A DNA stretch of 64,000 nt from Geobacter sp. Its GTDB lineage: Bacteria > Desulfobacterota > Desulfuromonadia > Geobacterales > DSM-12255. A program made the position numbers and the translations under genes. Positions 18,381-27,240 of the stretch are shown one piece after another. Below the pieces are notes generated by a model. It had not been told where the DNA came from. It saw only the letters and a list, made by a program, of their open reading frames with translations, and did not search any database. The stretch covers positions 25,241 through 89,240 of the forward strand of contig VFJK01000016.1 of NCBI GenBank assembly GCA_009886125.1, written 5' to 3'. Position 1 is the stretch's first letter. The number at the start of each line of letters is the position of its first letter.

Positions 18381-19831
18381 AGCAACGCCCTGATGTTCGC
18401 TAACACTTCTGCACTCTCAGCATCCAGTACGGCGATCTCGTCCATGATCTCTTGCGGGGTGCGGTGGGTGATTACCTCGCCGCCGTCAGGGTTCTTCACT
18501 GACAGGTCATAGGTGGTCTGGTCGATACCGGCGACATCAACACTCCAACTTTTGGGGGAGTCAGCACAGGTCTTTTGCAGTTCGACGAACTCTGCCATGT
18601 CAGCATCATTGAGGGGGTTGGTCTTGCCCATGTTGCGACCGGGATCAAGGGAGTAGTACCAGACCTTGCGGGTAGGTGCACCCTTCTCGAAGAACAGCAC
18701 CACGGTCTTGACTCCTGCACCTTGGAACGTACCCCCAGGACAATCAAGGACAGTGTGCAGGTTACAGCTTTCCAGTAGCAGCTTCCGCAGACTCACCGAA
18801 GCATTGTCAGTATTGGAGAGGAAGGTATTTTTGATAACCACGCCAGCCCTACCACCAGCCCTGAGCATCTTTATGAAGTGTTGCAGGAAGAGGAAGGCTG
18901 TCTCGCCAGTACGGATAGGAAAGTTCTGCTGTACCTCCTTGCGCTCTTTACCGCCGAAGGGTGGATTAGCAAGGATGATGTCGTAACGGTCTTTCTCCTG
19001 AACGTCAGCAAGGTTCTCTGCCAGTGTGTTGGTGTGGATGATGTTGGGTGCCTCTATGCCATGAAGAATCATATTCATAATGGCGATGACATAAGCCAGC
19101 GACTTCTTCTCCTTGCCGTAGAAGGTGCATTCCTGAAGGGTCTTCAAGTCGTCGGTGGTCAGGTTGGGTCTATCCTTCAGGTAATCGAAAGCCTCACACA
19201 AGAAGCCTGCGGAACCTACCGCGCCGTCATAGATACGCTTGCCGATCTCTGGCTTCACCACCTGAACAATGGCACGGATCAAAGGGCGTGGGGTGTAATA
19301 CTCGCCGCCGTTCCTGCCAGCATTACCCATGTTCTTGATCTTGGCTTCGTAGAGGTGGGACAGTTCGTGTTTCTCTGTCTGGGAGCGAAAGCGTAGTTCG
19401 TCTATGTGGTCGATGATCTCCCGCAGGTTGTAGCCGCTGTGAATCTTGTTCTTGATCTCGCCGAAAATCTGACCGATCTTGTATTCGATGGTGTTGGGGC
19501 CACTGGCCTTCTGCTTGAAGCCGTGGAGGTAGGGGAACAGTTTACGATCTACAAAGTCCCGCAGATCATCGCCGGTCAGTGCCTTGTTATGGTCGAGCTT
19601 GCCGTCTCCGGTCTTAGGTGCTGCCCAACTTTCCCAGCGATAAGGCTCGTCAAGTATGAAGGTGTACTGCTTCCCCTCAAGGTCGGCCTCCATAGCCTTG
19701 TCCTGCTCCAGACCGTCAAGGTATTTCAGGAACAGCAACCACGAAGTCTGTTCTGCATAATCAAGTTCACTACCGCAACCGGCCTCTTTCCAGAGAACGT
19801 CATCTATATTCTTGAATGCCTGTTCAAACAT
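18377..19831 (-). CDS. hsdM: Type I restriction-modification methyltransferase subunit
   Basis: GGEYYTPRPLIRAIV, DGAVGSAGFL, DIILANPPFGG. Confidence 0.95.
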   Translation of the reverse strand: MFEQAFKNIDDVLWKEAGCGSELDYAEQTSWLLFLKYLDGLEQDKAMEADLEGKQYTFILDEPYRWESWAAPKTGDGKLDHNKALTGDDLRDFVDRKLFPYLHGFKQKASGPNTIEYKIGQIFGEIKNKIHSGYNLREIIDHIDELRFRSQTEKHELSHLYEAKIKNMGNAGRNGGEYYTPRPLIRAIVQVVKPEIGKRIYDGAVGSAGFLCEAFDYLKDRPNLTTDDLKTLQECTFYGKEKKSLAYVIAIMNMILHGIEAPNIIHTNTLAENLADVQEKDRYDIILANPPFGGKERKEVQQNFPIRTGETAFLFLQHFIKMLRAGGRAGVVIKNTFLSNTDNASVSLRKLLLESCNLHTVLDCPGGTFQGAGVKTVVLFFEKGAPTRKVWYYSLDPGRNMGKTNPLNDADMAEFVELQKTCADSPKSWSVDVAGIDQTTYDLSVKNPDGGEVITHRTPQEIMDEIAVLDAESAEVLANIRALL

Positions 19832-19958
19832 GGGACTCCTTCAGGTGGGGCAAAGTAAGGGGAGCATGAATTGGAACTCTACAATTTTTTGACAATCTTT
19901 ACAACGGGAGATGGAAAGAGTCTGAAATTATTGAAATACTCGAAGGGCGAAAGCTTTC

Positions 19959-20852
19959 TCACTCCATATTTTTCAATCTGAAAAAGTCAAGTGCAGCAAT
20001 TTCCTTAAATTTATCACAAATCGGCTCATTAAATTCACGCAAATACTTTGCAACCGCTTCGTTACCGAGCAATCTTTTCAAATATGCCTGCATAGATGTC
20101 ATGTCTATCATTGCTGTTCCATACTGCTCCTTCAATGAGCCTATTTCACTGGACAAGGCAAGACTCTCTTCTTCAAGACGAGCCTGGCGCGCCAGAATTG
20201 CCGGAGTTTCCTTTTTGGGTTTGCCATTATTGACAAGCTGATGTGTGGGCGTTGCTTCCAGAAGTGCCTTGGCATAGCTGGAGGTGAACTTATTCTGGTC
20301 ATTCATCAGCATGGCAGCGGTAATTTGCCGAGGAGCTTTCATTTTTCTCAACACCCTGAAAACCGGTTCCGGCACAGCCTTATCCTTCAGTAAATCGACA
20401 GCCTCCGGGCAGATACCACCAAGCAGATACCTCTTGTTTCTGATTGTTCGGATATCAAGATTCAAAGCACTGGCAAGCTTATCTTCAGAAACTCCTGATT
20501 GCACAGCCTTCACAATCATACGATGTTCCTGAATTGCTGAAAGTCGATTGATGTATTTATTGTAAGTGTAGGTCTCATCATCAGTGGAGATAAGGCAGAA
20601 GACTCGCTCCATTCCCAATTCCTTCAGAGCCATTATACGCAAATGTCCATCTAGCAGAAGATATCCTTCTCCTTTCTTAACCGGAGCGACCACAGGGGCT
20701 TCAATAAGTCCCACTTCCCGTATGGAAGAAAGAACCTGAGCATACTTTCTACCTTGCCTTACATAAGTAGAAATAATTTTTGTGGGGAGCAGCTCCTCCA
20801 CGGCAAGTTCTATCAGATTTTCCTGGAATCCCTGTTTAATTCTGTTTGCCAT
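19959..20852 (-). CDS. ParB-like protein with RepB-like C-terminal region
   Basis: GYLLLDGHLRIMALKELG ParB-N motif; forms a pair with 20858-21724. Confidence 0.75.
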   Translation of the reverse strand: MANRIKQGFQENLIELAVEELLPTKIISTYVRQGRKYAQVLSSIREVGLIEAPVVAPVKKGEGYLLLDGHLRIMALKELGMERVFCLISTDDETYTYNKYINRLSAIQEHRMIVKAVQSGVSEDKLASALNLDIRTIRNKRYLLGGICPEAVDLLKDKAVPEPVFRVLRKMKAPRQITAAMLMNDQNKFTSSYAKALLEATPTHQLVNNGKPKKETPAILARQARLEEESLALSSEIGSLKEQYGTAMIDMTSMQAYLKRLLGNEAVAKYLREFNEPICDKFKEIAALDFFRLKNME

Positions 20853-20857
20853 AGCCG

Positions 20858-21724
20858 TTACCTTTTCAAAATATCCGTTACATGTAGAGGAATTTCATTC
20901 ATGCCGACGGCTTTTAGTTGATTGGTAAAATGGACATCATTCAATAACTGGCGAAGGACCATGGACGTGTAGTCCAAAACATGCTTAATATAGTTTGATT
21001 GAGCCAGTAACCGCTTCTTCTCCTTAGCGCCCTTTTCATAGGCTGCAATCAAATCTTCTGCGGAAACTTTGGCATTATTACGTTGTGGAGTTGAAAGCCC
21101 TTTACCGTAGTGTTGACGACGAGAGATAATTTTTTGCGCAGCAACAAGCTTTTTCCCGGACAATGCTCCCGATTCATACGCTTCTGTCAAGGCTCTCTGT
21201 ACGGCTGTGTCATCTTCCGAAGCTATGTTCAGCGCCTGATATAAAGGGATTCGTCCCTTTTCTACTGCATTGACCAAGTATTCCTCTCCCTGTTCGAGCA
21301 GGCGGATGATGCCTCGAATATAGTCTTTACCAAGATTGGTCTTGGCAGCAATGGCATCATCTTCGTAACCCTGACTTTTCAGATACTTGATGCTTTGAAG
21401 GAGTTCCAAAGCATTACCATTGCGCCGGGCGATATTCTCCACCAGACTCATAATATGCGCATCTTCTTCACTTACTTCGCGAACGATAGCGGGGATTTCC
21501 GTTTCTCCAGCACTAACAAAGGCCTCAAGCCTGCCCTGCCCACAAACAAGGTCATATTTCTTGCCATTTTTAGCATCTTGCCTGGGAGTTACCGTTATGG
21601 GCCGTTTCAAGCCGACGCTCAGAATGTTTTGCCGTATTTCTTCGGCAATAATTTGATTGCGTACCCTTGGATTCAAGATGTGAATATTTTCAATGGGAAT
21701 AAGTACTATTGCCCCTGGATCCAT
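20858..21724 (-). CDS. ParB-like nuclease-domain protein
   Basis: PIENIHILNPRVRN, DLVCGQGRLEAFVSAGETEIPAIV, SLVENIARRNGNALE. Confidence 0.82.
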   Translation of the reverse strand: MDPGAIVLIPIENIHILNPRVRNQIIAEEIRQNILSVGLKRPITVTPRQDAKNGKKYDLVCGQGRLEAFVSAGETEIPAIVREVSEEDAHIMSLVENIARRNGNALELLQSIKYLKSQGYEDDAIAAKTNLGKDYIRGIIRLLEQGEEYLVNAVEKGRIPLYQALNIASEDDTAVQRALTEAYESGALSGKKLVAAQKIISRRQHYGKGLSTPQRNNAKVSAEDLIAAYEKGAKEKKRLLAQSNYIKHVLDYTSMVLRQLLNDVHFTNQLKAVGMNEIPLHVTDILKR

Positions 21725-23321
21725 CTTCTACCGCCTTATCTAGGGAAATGTTAATGCTCAAATTAAGCAAGTAATCCAAAGTGTCAGTACGAAAGCTGTC
21801 CAGAAACCCTACATTGTCTTCCGAGAGCCTTATCTGTTCATATGAACATTCCAACGCGGGCAGGATATAGTAATCGTGGATTGCTTCATTACGGGTGTCC
21901 ATGCGTACCGCTACGGTGATGTCAGGATGAAGGCCACTATCAAAACGGATTTTCCAGCGCCGGGTTCCGGCTGGCGTGGTAAAGCAACGGCTGATGACAA
22001 CCGAAATACATAGATTGTAATTCAATTCCAACAGGCCGCTTTCCGGATCTATGGGAATTTGTCTGCCGCAAAGATTCTCTATGCAGCGAACAACATCAGC
22101 CACAATCTCGGCATGGAGGGCGCGCAACCGTTGGTTTATGGCAACATACTGATAGTCGCGCTCTGGGGTATAGCCGATCATCCGATAGGCCCGCAAAAGT
22201 CCTCCGAAGCGTGTGCGAATCATACTGCTAGGAGGCAAAAAATCAGCTTCGTCAATGATTAGCGCGGAAAGGCGTCCCTGCCTGGCATATAAGTCCCGTA
22301 GCCCCTGCAACAGTTCTTCGTCGGTAGTCTTCTTGTTCCGCTCCCGGTAAATCCCTTGGACAGTATAGAAACGCTCCACATCCACTATGGGTTCAAAGGC
22401 GTGATCCTTGCGGACCCACTTGCTTTCCGGATTCGGCTTAGCTTTGCTCTTCATCTTGCCCGATGTGCGGTTGAATAAGTTGTTGCCGACATATTTTTCA
22501 TTGGTGAGTACTTCGCACACAGTCCCTCGTGACCATGGACGGCCAAAATGGTTTTTCACTCCTTGTGCGTTCAGTTGCGTCGCAATTTCAGTTTCACTTA
22601 TCCCGGCAATGAACTGGTCATAAATCCAGAGCACAATCCCACGTTCTTCGTCTGAGCCCGGCATCAGAATCACCCGCTCGGTGAGCAGGCTTTTACGCTG
22701 ACCCATTGCCAATTCCTGCTTGGGTCTACCGGTTTCGTCCAGCAACATGCGCCGTAGCCCAAAACCCGCCACACCTCCCTGCCTGAATCCTTTTGTCACC
22801 AGGTTGCATTGTCCCACCCACACCTTCTGTGAAAGCTGTCTGCAATAGTCGCTGGCGCTTTCGTCTCGAAGCAGCGTCATAATACGGTCGGCAATGTTGC
22901 TGGTTAACGTAAGTGGCTTTTCGCACGACTGGCACAAAACGTTTTTGCGTTCCAGTCGCATGCGGTGATAATCAGCCTCACGACTGTCTACAAACCGTCC
23001 CCAACGGCTTTCATCCAGATACAAGACAATGTTGAACGCACTGCGTCCTTGCTCCACATCATCAATCAAGGTCTGAAACTGTTCCCGCTTTTCCGTGTTT
23101 ATTCCGCTAACCCCCAGGTCAGCATAGGTTTTGATAATTTCAATGCCATATTGAGCGGCATAGGCACGTATTGCTCGTTCCTGATTTTCCGGCGACTCCA
23201 CCTGCAATTCTGTGGACATACGGATATACATGGCCCCCTTCAGGCGAAGGCTCATTATTTGACTTGGAGTATATGCCGTTCCCGTTTGCAGCATTTTCTG
23301 CGTATCTCCTTGTTTACACAT
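21690..23321 (-). CDS. Large serine recombinase
   Basis: GAMYIRMSTELQVESPENQERAI, YLDESRWGRF, recombinase domain VLTNEKYVGNNLFN. Confidence 0.88.
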   Translation of the reverse strand: MCKQGDTQKMLQTGTAYTPSQIMSLRLKGAMYIRMSTELQVESPENQERAIRAYAAQYGIEIIKTYADLGVSGINTEKREQFQTLIDDVEQGRSAFNIVLYLDESRWGRFVDSREADYHRMRLERKNVLCQSCEKPLTLTSNIADRIMTLLRDESASDYCRQLSQKVWVGQCNLVTKGFRQGGVAGFGLRRMLLDETGRPKQELAMGQRKSLLTERVILMPGSDEERGIVLWIYDQFIAGISETEIATQLNAQGVKNHFGRPWSRGTVCEVLTNEKYVGNNLFNRTSGKMKSKAKPNPESKWVRKDHAFEPIVDVERFYTVQGIYRERNKKTTDEELLQGLRDLYARQGRLSALIIDEADFLPPSSMIRTRFGGLLRAYRMIGYTPERDYQYVAINQRLRALHAEIVADVVRCIENLCGRQIPIDPESGLLELNYNLCISVVISRCFTTPAGTRRWKIRFDSGLHPDITVAVRMDTRNEAIHDYYILPALECSYEQIRLSEDNVGFLDSFRTDTLDYLLNLSINISLDKAVEDGSRGNSTYSH

Positions 23322-23360
23322 CAGAATACTCCAGAAATACTTTCAACCAACAAGGGCCGT

Positions 23361-23624
23361 ATGTCTAGAAAGATTCTGTGGCAGATTTGCCACAAAAACG
23401 AACTCAACAATGGCGAGCTAACGAGATATATTGTGAAGATGCTACGAGAGCAGGGGATTACGACAAAGCAGGCGGCTCGTGACCTCAACATACCTGTCGA
23501 ACGGGCACGGAACTGGTATTATCGGGATACTGGAATGACAGCTCTTGATTTGCTAAGGATGATGCAGACGTATGAGTGTCTCAGGCAGGCAGTTGAAAGT
23601 TCATTGTCACTCGAATCCAGTTGA
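23361..23624 (+). CDS. Small HTH protein divergent from recombinase
   Basis: MSRKILWQICHKNELNNGELTRYIVKMLREQGITTKQAARDLNIPVERARNWYYRD; in-frame ATG at 23361. Confidence 0.55.
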   Translation: MSRKILWQICHKNELNNGELTRYIVKMLREQGITTKQAARDLNIPVERARNWYYRDTGMTALDLLRMMQTYECLRQAVESSLSLESS

Positions 23625-23746
23625 AAAGACTTGCCTAAAGATGCTCCCGAGCTACTGCGACAACTGCACCGTCAAGTACAACTATCGTAACGTGACGCGC
23701 CGGATTTATCTTTAGAACCGTGCAGCGGCATACCCCTCATGAATTC

Positions 23747-24064
23747 TCAAGCCCTATCAGTAAGCTCTTTTTTTTCTTCACTTAAAATAATGTTCATGAT
23801 CTGAGATCTCGCTCTAGCATGCTGTGGAGAGCTAAAGCCACTCTTAAGTTTTACAATTATATTATCCACTGACGGCCCAAACCCCTCCTCCCGGCCACTA
23901 ATTATATTCATCATATGAATAATAAATGAGCCCGGAGGATCAACCAAATTCCTCTCATATTTTGAAATCTCACCTTGCGCCCGGCCCAGAAGTTTAGCAA
24001 ACTCTTTCTGAGTTAAGCAGCACAATTTACGAGCTTTCTTAACAATATCCCCAGACTGTTTCAT
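23747..24064 (-). CDS. XRE-family regulator
   Basis: KKARKLCCLTQKEFAKLLGRAQGEISKYERN; divergent from 24178 operon. Confidence 0.82.
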   Translation of the reverse strand: MKQSGDIVKKARKLCCLTQKEFAKLLGRAQGEISKYERNLVDPPGSFIIHMMNIISGREEGFGPSVDNIIVKLKSGFSSPQHARARSQIMNIILSEEKKELTDRA

Positions 24065-24070
24065 GAAAAC

Positions 24071-24128
24071 AATATTCCGTATTTTGAGGAATAAACGCGA
24101 AGTAAATAATATTCATTTATTGAATATT
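24071..24128. promoter_or_regulatory. Operator-like inverted repeats between XRE gene and glycosylase operon
   Basis: AATATTCA-TTTAT-TGAATATT (24108-24128) and TATTCC-N9-GGAATA (24073-24093). Confidence 0.65.
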
Positions 24129-24177
24129 TTGTCAAGATGAGTTATGTATTGTAAAATTAAATAATTCGGTGATTGTC

Positions 24178-24996
24178 ATGGCTCAAGCAGTTTTAGGAAT
24201 AATAGCTGGAGAAGTAAGGGAGTTATTTCTTCCAGACCCAAGTAAAAAGCTAATGGACGGAGTTGTTTGGGGAGAGTTTGATGTTTTTTTTACCCCTGCA
24301 TTCTGGGCCGTCCAAGCGTGGCTTGACAGTGACCAGAATAAGTACAGCTTATACAGGCTGGGGAATTCACTTCAGGAGGAGGTTGCAGCTTGTCTCTTAG
24401 GTGGACACGGAATACCTTCAGAAGTTGGATTGGCTGCTTACAGGAGAGTAAAAGAAAAAGGATTACTGGCTAAAGAATCACTCACCATGGAAGAGGTAGC
24501 TGAAGTATTAAAGGAGCCGCTTAAAGTTAATGAGCGACAAATCCACTACCGATTTTGGAAACAAAAATCTCGTTATCTGTGCGAATCACTGAAAGCTATC
24601 TCAAAAGGCGTACCTTCTTACGATGACCATAAAGCTTTTCGAAACTGGTTAGTAGAAAATCTACAGGGCGTCGGACCAAAGACAGCATCGTGGATAACCC
24701 GTAATTGGCTATCGAGCGATGATGTAGCTATAATTGATATCCATATCCAGCGGGCGGGGTTACATGCAGGTTTCTTTGAACAAGGCTTTTCCGTCGAGAA
24801 AAATTACTACCTGATGGAAGATCGATTTTTGCAATTTGCCTCCGCTCTCAACATAAAGCCAGCAATGCTAGATACGCTTATATGGCGTCAGATGAAAGAT
24901 TTTAGTTCCACCCCTCTCAGAGTAAAATCGAATCATAATTACCCTATTCAACAGCCCTCCCTGTTCAACCACTATCCCCATGCGGCAGCATGCTAG
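24178..24996 (+). CDS. OGG-like HhH-GPD DNA glycosylase/lyase
   Basis: LQGVGPKTASWITRNW HhH with candidate catalytic Lys, followed by DVAIIDIHIQRAG catalytic Asp region. Confidence 0.78.
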   Translation: MAQAVLGIIAGEVRELFLPDPSKKLMDGVVWGEFDVFFTPAFWAVQAWLDSDQNKYSLYRLGNSLQEEVAACLLGGHGIPSEVGLAAYRRVKEKGLLAKESLTMEEVAEVLKEPLKVNERQIHYRFWKQKSRYLCESLKAISKGVPSYDDHKAFRNWLVENLQGVGPKTASWITRNWLSSDDVAIIDIHIQRAGLHAGFFEQGFSVEKNYYLMEDRFLQFASALNIKPAMLDTLIWRQMKDFSSTPLRVKSNHNYPIQQPSLFNHYPHAAAC

Positions 24997-25091
24997 TCAT
25001 CAACGCATATCTTATTTACAACAAATTAAAAAACCATTAAGGTGCTGAAATAATATCTGTCAATAATTACATTTGTTGATTAGGGGGACTT

Positions 25092-25427
25092 ATGTCTGGT
25101 GGGGATTTTTCAGGTGGAGGCGGAGGTCCTGACGAAGTATTTGATTGTGCTTCAATATTTGAAAAAACGATCCTTAATTCGCCAAAACCTGATGTTATCT
25201 CTAAATTAAAAGTGGGAGACGTTTTAACTCTCGAATTAAAGCAATATGATGAGAAAAAAAGCCTAGTTGCAGTTACAAGTGATAATGAGGTTGCTGGCTC
25301 AATAACTTCAGCTACATTATCCAAAATAAAAAATTGCATAGATCAAGGTTTTAGTTATATCTCAATAGTAGAAAGCATTGAAGGCGGAAGATGCACTGTT
25401 CTTTTAAGGCCGGAAACGGCATTATGA
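25092..25427 (+). CDS. Small Gly-rich N-terminus protein, uncharacterised
   Basis: MSGGDFSGGGGGPDE...; AGGGGGA RBS; ATGA overlap with the next gene. Confidence 0.72.
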   Translation: MSGGDFSGGGGGPDEVFDCASIFEKTILNSPKPDVISKLKVGDVLTLELKQYDEKKSLVAVTSDNEVAGSITSATLSKIKNCIDQGFSYISIVESIEGGRCTVLLRPETAL

Positions 25428-26647
25428 TCTCCATTGCCGGAGGTGCATATTACGAATACTGCATTTCACCAGAGTGGAAGTATCTATATGGCTCAGGCTT
25501 GCGGGCCGCTGCTGCGATTTCTGCTTTATGTAATAAAATCAGCCTCTATGCCTATGTCGATGAAGCATCTTCAGATCAGGTTTGTTCGTTAGCTGACGCA
25601 TTTGGAATAACTGTAATACCTCAAACTTCAACCAAGACTATAAGATTCAATTATTTCCATGGGCTGTCCGTTCCAGTAATAACCCCTTCGCTTCATGCGA
25701 TCACTAAGCAAAAACCTTTGGTTGTAAACGACAATGTAGTCTTAAGATTTGGAATGCTTGAAGGAGAGGCGGTCGTACATGGCGATAAGGTTGTCTATGA
25801 CCCCCAGGCTGCAGAACAGATAGCACCTTTCCATTACAACGGATCTACCGCTAAACAATTGGCCATTGTGGCAAATATGAGGGAATGCCGGATGCTAACC
25901 GGCAAAGACGACTTTTTGGAGATTATAAAAGATCTTTTCAGCAACCATGCTTGTGATGTTGCCGTAATCAAACGTGGCAGTTTAGGGACTTGCGTAGTAA
26001 CAAAAGCTAATAGCGACCATATAGAAACAATACCGGCATTTAAAACTGATAGGGTCTGGCCTATAGGTTCGGGAGATATTTTTTCTGCAATCTTTTCTTT
26101 TTACTGGGGAGTCCAGAACTGCGACCCAGTGAGTGCTGCAAAATCCGCTTCGCTAGCTACTGCTACATATTGTTCAAACCAAGTACTACCGATTCCCGAA
26201 GACTTTATGTCGAACTTCTCAAAACTTACTCCAATTGCTCCTAAAGTTAAGATCGAGACAGACAAGAAACTAATCTACTTGGCAGGACCTTTTTTCAATC
26301 TAAGTCAGCGTTGGTTGGTAGAAGAAGCCCGAAATTCGTTGATGCATCAAGGAATGAAGGTCTTTTCTCCACTCCATGATGTTGGAAGGGGAACGGGCCG
26401 TGATGTTGCCCCTGCCGATCTAAATGGACTCGACGAGTCAGCAGTGGTTCTTGCACTTGTCGATGGATTGGACCCTGGAACAATCTTCGAAATAGGTTAT
26501 GCAAGAGCCAAAAACATTCCAGTAATCTGTTTCGTCCAGACTGAAAAGGAAGAAGACTTGAAAATGATGGTGGGGAGTGAATGCAAAATGGTCAACGACT
26601 TCACAACAGCAATTTATCAAACTGCATGGACATTCCTAGAACTATGA
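25424..26647 (+). CDS. PfkB-family kinase fused to nucleoside 2-deoxyribosyltransferase
   Basis: PfkB motif WPIGSGDIFSAIFSF; NDT motifs YLAGPFFNLSQRWLVEEAR and DGLDPGTIFEIGYA. Confidence 0.85.
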   Translation: MISIAGGAYYEYCISPEWKYLYGSGLRAAAAISALCNKISLYAYVDEASSDQVCSLADAFGITVIPQTSTKTIRFNYFHGLSVPVITPSLHAITKQKPLVVNDNVVLRFGMLEGEAVVHGDKVVYDPQAAEQIAPFHYNGSTAKQLAIVANMRECRMLTGKDDFLEIIKDLFSNHACDVAVIKRGSLGTCVVTKANSDHIETIPAFKTDRVWPIGSGDIFSAIFSFYWGVQNCDPVSAAKSASLATATYCSNQVLPIPEDFMSNFSKLTPIAPKVKIETDKKLIYLAGPFFNLSQRWLVEEARNSLMHQGMKVFSPLHDVGRGTGRDVAPADLNGLDESAVVLALVDGLDPGTIFEIGYARAKNIPVICFVQTEKEEDLKMMVGSECKMVNDFTTAIYQTAWTFLEL

Positions 26648-27240
26648 AAAAATCAATACTATTATCCGGCGGTATCGATTCTGTTGCTTTGTGTTATTGG
26701 CTTCGCCCTGATGTTGCAATAACCATTGACTACGGTCAGTTGCCAGCACCTGCAGAAATTGAAGTGTCCAGGAAGATTTGCAAAGAATTAGACATCCCGC
26801 ATGAGGTGGTTTCCGTGGATTGTCGTCGTCTTGGCAGTGGCGACTTGGCTGGGACAGAATCTTTAGGGATATCACCGTCACGGGAATGGTGGCCGTACCG
26901 AAACCAGCTTTTAGCAACCATTGCTGCTATGAAATCAATTGAGCTTGGGGTTGGTGAAATAATTTTCGGTTCTGTTAAGTCTGATAGTTTCCACGCTGAC
27001 GGAACTTTCGCTTTTTACACTCAACTTAATAGTTTATTAAAGATGCAAGAAGGAGGATTAACGGTATCTGTCCCGGCTATCACAATGTCGTCAGGAGAAC
27101 TCGTTCTTGCTTCGGGCATACCATCCTCACTGTTGTGCTGGGCGCACTCTTGCCATATTAGTGATGTTGCATGCGGCAATTGTAGGGGTTGCTTCAAACA
27201 TCAGTCAGTAATGCATGAAATCGGATATGGATTTTATTGA
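26644..27240 (+). CDS. QueC-like (7-cyano-7-deazaguanine synthase family) protein
   Basis: PP-loop LLSGGIDSVAL; C-terminal CWAHSCHISDVACGNCRGCFKH zinc motif; ATGA overlap. Confidence 0.85.
   Translation: MKKSILLSGGIDSVALCYWLRPDVAITIDYGQLPAPAEIEVSRKICKELDIPHEVVSVDCRRLGSGDLAGTESLGISPSREWWPYRNQLLATIAAMKSIELGVGEIIFGSVKSDSFHADGTFAFYTQLNSLLKMQEGGLTVSVPAITMSSGELVLASGIPSSLLCWAHSCHISDVACGNCRGCFKHQSVMHEIGYGFY

Noticed and set aside
23641-23715. 24-aa ORF MLPSYCDNCTVKYNYRNVTRRIYL with a CxxC
   Set aside because: Too short, no clear RBS; more likely chance or a gene remnant.
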